A stretch of 9,566 nt of DNA from Thermotogae bacterium (GTDB lineage Bacteria > Thermotogota > Thermotogae > Thermotogales > DSM-5069). The position numbers were made by a program, and so were the translations under genes. The stretch spans positions 1-9,566 of the forward strand of contig QNAO01000020.1 in assembly GCA_003641785.1 (NCBI GenBank), read 5' to 3'. The first letter of the stretch is position 1. The number at the start of each line of letters is the position of its first letter. The notes below the pieces were generated by a model that saw only the letters and a program-made list of their open reading frames with translations, was not told the DNA's origin and did no database searches. Below are positions 6,476-9,566 of the stretch, one piece after another.

Positions 6476-6784
6476 TCCACTAATCATCTGCTTCTGAATC
6501 TGAAGAGCTTTTTCAAGATCTTGAGCATTAATTAGATTAAGCTTAAGCAGTATCTTACCAAGTACAGCCCTTGTCATCATACGTCTTTGCATCGCCAGCA
6601 CTTCGTTCAGGGTTCCTTCATTTATCATGTCTAACTGAAGCAGTATTTTACCAAGCTTCAGTGGGGGATAAATTTGAACGACCACTCCCCCGCACTTTTC
6701 ACACCTTTTATTTTTTTGATGTTCCAACGATGCAGCGGAAAAGGTAATTTTCCCACACTCTAAACATTTGTATTTGTAAGCCAC
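6464..6784 (-). CDS. Zinc-ribbon protein with tandem MshEN-like motif
   Basis: A 106-residue protein from GTG 6784. This start is preferred to the in-frame TTG 6799 because GGGGGAG (6797-6791) is then a well-placed ribosome site. An N-terminal zinc ribbon is formed by CLEC (C7, C10) and CEKC (C28, C31). The C-terminal half holds two copies of one motif 31 residues apart: LGKILLQLDMIN then Q66, and LGKILLKLNLIN then Q97. The pattern LGxxLLxxxxIxxxxLxxxLxxQ is that of the N-terminal GspE/MshE domain, which in MshE-type ATPases binds c-di-GMP. Here the Arg before LG and the mid-motif Gly are replaced, and the gap between copies is slightly longer than usual, so ligand binding is uncertain. There is no ATPase domain. 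The last codons overlap the truncated end of the ACR3 remnant, so the C-terminus may be recent. Confidence 0.85.
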   Translation of the reverse strand: MAYKYKCLECGKITFSAASLEHQKNKRCEKCGGVVVQIYPPLKLGKILLQLDMINEGTLNEVLAMQRRMMTRAVLGKILLKLNLINAQDLEKALQIQKQMISGSFQ

Positions 6785-6914
6785 TAAGCTCTCCCCCAAA
6801 AGAATATTAGAAAAGATTACCTACCCTTGCTAATTTCTATATTCGGATACCAAAAATCGACTATAAAATTTTGAATCTTTAGCAAACACGCTTAGTAATT
6901 AAATTATAAAGCTA

Positions 6915-6942
6915 AAAACTTAGAGGAAAATCAATATCCTCT
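6915..6942 (-). terminator. Weak terminator after the BTAD regulator gene
   Basis: Read on the minus strand, a 6-bp stem AGAGGA/TCCTCT (6942-6937 and 6927-6922) with a 9-base AT-rich loop is followed by AAGTTTTT. It lies 30 bases after the stop of the regulator. The short stem makes it a weak terminator, so some read-through into the zinc-ribbon gene is likely. The rest of 6785-6971 is AT-rich. A minus-strand TATAAT at 6907-6902 could serve the zinc-ribbon gene, but no good -35 sits at normal spacing. Confidence 0.45.
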
Positions 6943-6971
6943 CAGAATGCGCTAAAAGAATTCTCAAAAAC

Positions 6972-7967
6972 TCAGCGAGCTCTGTCAATTTTAATTCTTA
7001 TATCGGCAAAGTTTTTCAAGTACTCTTTAATTCTGGATAGAATATTTTCTGCGGTGCTTTTCGGGGTTCCTTCTAAGTAAATCCCTAATTTCTGCTTCGA
7101 GAAAAGCTTGATGTTATCGTTATTTCTCAAAAGAAAGCCGATTTTTTTGGCAACCGCGTTTATATCTGAGTTTTGCTCGGCAACACTTTCCACAACAATA
7201 ATCCAGCGCTGATCATATTTTCCTGACACAATATCATTGTAGAGTTTCGTTAAATCCCCGCTGGGTTCAATATCGAGTTCCTTTTTCAGGAGTTTACACA
7301 GTTGTTTGTACACCTTTATTGCCTCTGTGTGTTTTCCCCAGCGGGTGTAAGCCTTCATCATCGTCATACAAGCAATTTCATTGAAGGGATCCTCTCGGAA
7401 AGCGATCTTCGCTTTTTCAATGGCTTTACTGATATCTCCAATTGCCAGGTAGATTGTGCTTAACTTCACAAGAGCGTTGATATACATCTCTTTATAGCTT
7501 TCCTTGTGGGGAAGAACCCAGTCTTCATAAAGATTTTCCTTCATGAAATCTCCTTTGTAAATATCGAGTGCTTTCTCGATAAGCGATATCTTCTGCTCAT
7601 CAGAGATATCCTTTGACTCGGCAAGTTCGATGATACGTTCAAATTCGTCAGCATCGACCCAAACTTCATTATTTGGATCAAATATGTACCCAGAATCAGT
7701 TGAAAGGATGACATTTGATCCCAGCAATCTTTTTACAAGATACATCGTGCTGTGGAGATTCGATTTTGCAAATTCGTAATCCATTCCGGGCCAAAACATT
7801 TCACACAGCACTTCGTTGGGAACTGATTTTCTCCTGTAGACAATCATGTATCTCAGCAGGTCGCGTGCCTTTCTCGACTTCGTTTTAGATAGATCGACTT
7901 CGGTGTCTTGCTTAAAGATTCGCAATTGATCGAAGGTAAACACTCGAAGAGAAGGAACGAGTGCCAA
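6972..7967 (-). CDS. SARP/BTAD-family transcriptional activator with GGDEF-like tail
   Basis: A 331-residue DNA-binding regulator of the AfsR/DnrI (SARP) class. TTG 7967 is preferred as the start because AAGGGGGAT lies just upstream (7983-7975). ATG 7988 would add seven residues but has no ribosome site. Domains: an OmpR-type winged helix at about 5-97 (LRVFTFDQLRIF, then SRKARDLLRYM and FWP...SNLHSTMYLVKRLL), and the all-helical BTAD at about 104-250. The BTAD contains DADEFERIIELAE, YKGDFMKENLYEDW, TPR-like helices and the closing ELDIEPSGDLTKLYNDI. The last 80 residues (252-331) resemble a degenerate GGDEF fold. AVAKKIGFLLRNNDNIKLFS is followed by GIYLEGT and a helix, but SKQKL stands where GG(D/E)EF should be, so no cyclase activity is expected. 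Sensing through this tail is an inference. The gene is divergent from the unknown membrane protein at 8161. Confidence 0.93.
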   Translation of the reverse strand: MALVPSLRVFTFDQLRIFKQDTEVDLSKTKSRKARDLLRYMIVYRRKSVPNEVLCEMFWPGMDYEFAKSNLHSTMYLVKRLLGSNVILSTDSGYIFDPNNEVWVDADEFERIIELAESKDISDEQKISLIEKALDIYKGDFMKENLYEDWVLPHKESYKEMYINALVKLSTIYLAIGDISKAIEKAKIAFREDPFNEIACMTMMKAYTRWGKHTEAIKVYKQLCKLLKKELDIEPSGDLTKLYNDIVSGKYDQRWIIVVESVAEQNSDINAVAKKIGFLLRNNDNIKLFSKQKLGIYLEGTPKSTAENILSRIKEYLKNFADIRIKIDRAR

Positions 7968-7991
7968 ACTTGTATCCCCCCTTATCATTGG

Positions 7992-8007
7992 TAAAATGAT
8001 TTTATCA
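7992..8007 (-). promoter_or_regulatory. Probable promoter and dyad of the BTAD regulator gene
   Basis: On the minus strand TGATAAAAT (8007-7999) reads as an extended -10 box (TGN then TAAAAT), which would start transcription near 7992, about 25 bases before TTG 7967. The box overlaps a perfect inverted repeat, TAAAAT-G-ATTTTA (7992-8004), a possible autoregulatory site. The high AT content means such a dyad could also arise by chance. Confidence 0.35.
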
Positions 8008-8013
8008 CAAAAA

Positions 8014-8022
8014 TGATATAAT
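8014..8022 (+). promoter_or_regulatory. Extended -10 promoter, upstream copy
   Basis: TGATATAAT is a consensus extended -10 (TGN then TATAAT), which does not require a good -35, and none is seen. It would start transcription near 8029, ahead of AGAGGG (8037-8042) and the short open frame at 8048. The same TGATATAAT recurs 108 bases downstream. Confidence 0.45.
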
Positions 8023-8047
8023 AGTTTTTTTCAAAAAGAGGGTTGAC

Positions 8048-8086
8048 ATGAAATCAAACTATATTGTTCTTTTTAATACATACTGA
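8048..8086 (+). CDS. Possible 12-residue leader peptide or gene-start relic
   Basis: ATG 8048 is preceded by AGAGGG (8037-8042) at ideal spacing and opens MKSNYIVLFNTY, then stops at TGA 8084-8086. It lies 75 bases before the large membrane-protein gene and behind its own extended -10. It could be a translated leader, or the surviving first codons of a deleted gene. The evidence is only the ribosome site and promoter placement, and a peptide this short may be chance. Confidence 0.2.
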   Translation: MKSNYIVLFNTY

Positions 8087-8101
8087 ATCCGCAACGGCTG
8101 T

Positions 8102-8141
8102 TTCTTAAGGCATTCATAACATGATATAATTCTTAAGGCAT
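8102..8141 (+). promoter_or_regulatory. Promoter with 12-bp direct repeat for the membrane-protein gene
   Basis: The extended -10 TGATATAAT (8122-8130) stands 30 bases before ATG 8161. A perfect 12-bp direct repeat, TTCTTAAGGCAT, occurs at 8102-8113 and 8130-8141, 28 bases apart. The first copy covers the -35 position (TTCTTA 8102-8107, 17-base spacer) and the second covers the transcription start. Direct repeats at the -35 are where SARP/BTAD activators usually bind, and such a regulator is encoded divergently next door. However, the 28-base period does not match the usual 11 or 22 of that family. Confidence 0.5.
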
Positions 8142-8160
8142 ACTGCTAAGGAGGGTTTCA

Positions 8161-9566
8161 ATGAAGCGGGTCGTTACAATATTTGCGATAATTATCATAG
8201 CAGGAACCTTGTTAGCGCTGAACTTAGAGGGCACGATCTCAATTTACAATGCCATGGTCTCAGACTATGAATTCCAGAGATTTGAAAATCCCTTTGTTCA
8301 AGTAGTCTCCAGGGAGATCAAAAATCTCACCCTTTACAGATACTATAAAATGTTGATAGCGGGAAGTGTAGATAGAAGAGAGTCGACACCGAGCATTGGA
8401 GACTACGTCTCAGCCTTATACGAAGTGGCACCCACGCAGAACGAGGATGAAAGACTTGCGAGTGCTCTGTTTCTTGCTTATGTTGTGTCCAAGTTGTCGG
8501 ATCGACCTATTACGAAAAGCTGCATAATGAAGAATCATGCTTTCAGCGAGTTCTTCAGTGATTATAGAGCAGTTGTTACAAGAGAAGCACGAGAGTTTTT
8601 CAAGTGGTTGTTAGCGTATTCTTTGAACTTGATAGATGTAAAACCACCTGTGGAAGTTTCAAGAGTGAATGAGCAACTTCCACAAGTCGACTACACATTC
8701 CAAGTTCCGAGCGATTTACCACACTTAGAGGATTTGATTTACTTCTTCAACACGCCGGAAATTAAGATGGTATTCTCTGAATCAATAGAACGCGCTTTTG
8801 AAAACATACGCAAAGATCCCTCGAGAACCTCTGCACATATAAATAGGGAAGCTTCCTTTGTGTCCAGAGATATTTTAAAGCCCATTACCAAGTTTCAAGA
8901 TCAAATAGCTTCTCAAGTAGAAAGACAGCGACCTACGGGCAGATTCCCCTGGTGGATCAGATATGTGATTTATGCTGCTTTAATAGCTATTTTCTTCAGG
9001 AAGAAAAAGCTATTGTGGATTCTGATAGGTGTGATCGGCTGTTTTGAAATATTTTACATATTCTTTATCTATGACTTCACTTCTCCCATTGACTCTATGA
9101 TCTATGGTATTGCGATAATTTTTGGATTTATTTTTTCTGTCTTTATTTCACTCAGGAGATATATCAAGGCCAGAAATTTATTAAATTTGACCGTCCTTTT
9201 GGCAGGAATTGCCATAGTCATACTGTGCTTTGTTCCCTATGTGTTTGAAGCTTCAGAACTCTCAATGAGCAATTTCGAAGAGTTCCCAAAATCACTGTAT
9301 TACACTCTCTTAAAGAAGGATGTCTTTGAGAGTGATCTTTCAAGAATATCTACCTTCTCAAGAGAGCTATCTTCTATTATGTACCAGAGTCTTGATCATA
9401 CACAAAGAACTATTACTGCTCTTGTAGATTCTGTTTCCGAAGTTGTTGAAGAGGGTGTAATAGACGAGCTCACAATAACCGGTCGTGATATCTATTTAGA
9501 CTTTAGAAGCGACACCAACTTCTTTTCTCACAACGAATTCGAGAAGCGCCTACAATCTTTTTCTGC
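8161..9566 (+). CDS. Exported multi-span membrane protein of unknown function, 3'-partial
   Basis: The frame is open from ATG 8161 to the window edge, giving 468 codons with no stop. AAGGAGGG at 8148-8155 gives an excellent ribosome site. I do not recognise the family. Seen: a signal peptide (MKRVVTIFAIIIIAGTLLAL), then a largely helical extracytoplasmic region of about 245 residues (21-265) with an isolated Cys at 121. Four membrane spans follow, near 264-280, 284-304, 313-331 and 341-362, with basic loops (FRKKK after the first, RRYIKAR after the third). From 363 a second soluble region begins, predicted helical up to VEEGVIDELTI and then strand-like (IYLDFRS) at the edge. The topology places both soluble regions on the outer side if the signal peptide is cleaved. 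No catalytic motif is evident. Its own promoter and direct repeats suggest regulated expression, possibly by the divergent BTAD protein. Confidence 0.85.
   Translation, partial: MKRVVTIFAIIIIAGTLLALNLEGTISIYNAMVSDYEFQRFENPFVQVVSREIKNLTLYRYYKMLIAGSVDRRESTPSIGDYVSALYEVAPTQNEDERLASALFLAYVVSKLSDRPITKSCIMKNHAFSEFFSDYRAVVTREAREFFKWLLAYSLNLIDVKPPVEVSRVNEQLPQVDYTFQVPSDLPHLEDLIYFFNTPEIKMVFSESIERAFENIRKDPSRTSAHINREASFVSRDILKPITKFQDQIASQVERQRPTGRFPWWIRYVIYAALIAIFFRKKKLLWILIGVIGCFEIFYIFFIYDFTSPIDSMIYGIAIIFGFIFSVFISLRRYIKARNLLNLTVLLAGIAIVILCFVPYVFEASELSMSNFEEFPKSLYYTLLKKDVFESDLSRISTFSRELSSIMYQSLDHTQRTITALVDSVSEVVEEGVIDELTITGRDIYLDFRSDTNFFSHNEFEKRLQSFS

Noticed and set aside
8043..8048. TTGACA as a -35 hexamer.
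   Set aside because: No -10 is found 16-18 bases downstream (8066 region reads GTTCTT). The sequence is better explained as the spacer before the short frame at 8048.
1..9566. CRISPR arrays, insertion sequences, tRNA or rRNA genes.
   Set aside because: No regularly spaced repeats, transposase-like frames with terminal inverted repeats, or recognisable RNA genes were seen on either strand.

Overview
The window looks like part of a thermophilic Gram-negative-type bacterium, most likely a member of the Thermotogota (Thermotoga/Pseudothermotoga-like). This is an inference. It rests on strong GGAGG-type ribosome sites driving GTG and TTG starts, an outer-membrane secretin gene, compact gene spacing, and protein sequences rich in Lys, Glu, Ile and Val. 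No rRNA, tRNA, CRISPR array or transposase is visible.

Layout from left to right. (1) 1-2343, plus strand: the 3' end of a type II secretion/type IV pilus secretin. Directly behind it is a 408-residue exported protein whose first half appears to be a stripped-down secretin core and whose second half looks like an outer-membrane beta-barrel. A rho-independent terminator follows. (2) 2487-3795, plus strand: a two-gene unit of a small polytopic membrane protein and an exported calcineurin-type metallophosphoesterase. (3) 3796-4146: 351 bases without an intact gene. It holds decayed minus-strand remains of a flavodoxin/flavodiiron-like gene, then a promoter bracketed by two copies of a palindromic operator. 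(4) 4147-6475, plus strand: an ABC-2 exporter (ATPase plus permease, overlapping), followed by a decayed and 3'-truncated ACR3-type arsenite efflux permease that was probably the third gene of the operon. (5) 6464-7967, minus strand: a small zinc-ribbon protein with a tandem MshEN/GspE-N-like motif, and a SARP/BTAD-type transcription factor with a degenerate GGDEF-like tail. (6) 7968-8160: a divergent promoter region with two extended -10 boxes and a 12-bp direct repeat. (7) 8161-9566, plus strand: a large exported membrane protein of unknown function that runs off the window.

How they may work together. The secretin pair probably belongs to one outer-membrane secretion or pilus machine. The ABC exporter is probably controlled by a dimeric repressor whose gene is not in the window. 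The BTAD regulator sits head-to-head with the unknown membrane protein and is a natural candidate to control it. The MshEN-like and GGDEF-like folds in adjacent co-oriented genes hint at a nucleotide-signalling theme, but key residues are degenerate in both. The two pseudogenes flanking the ABC operon suggest that this stretch is a site of recent gene loss.
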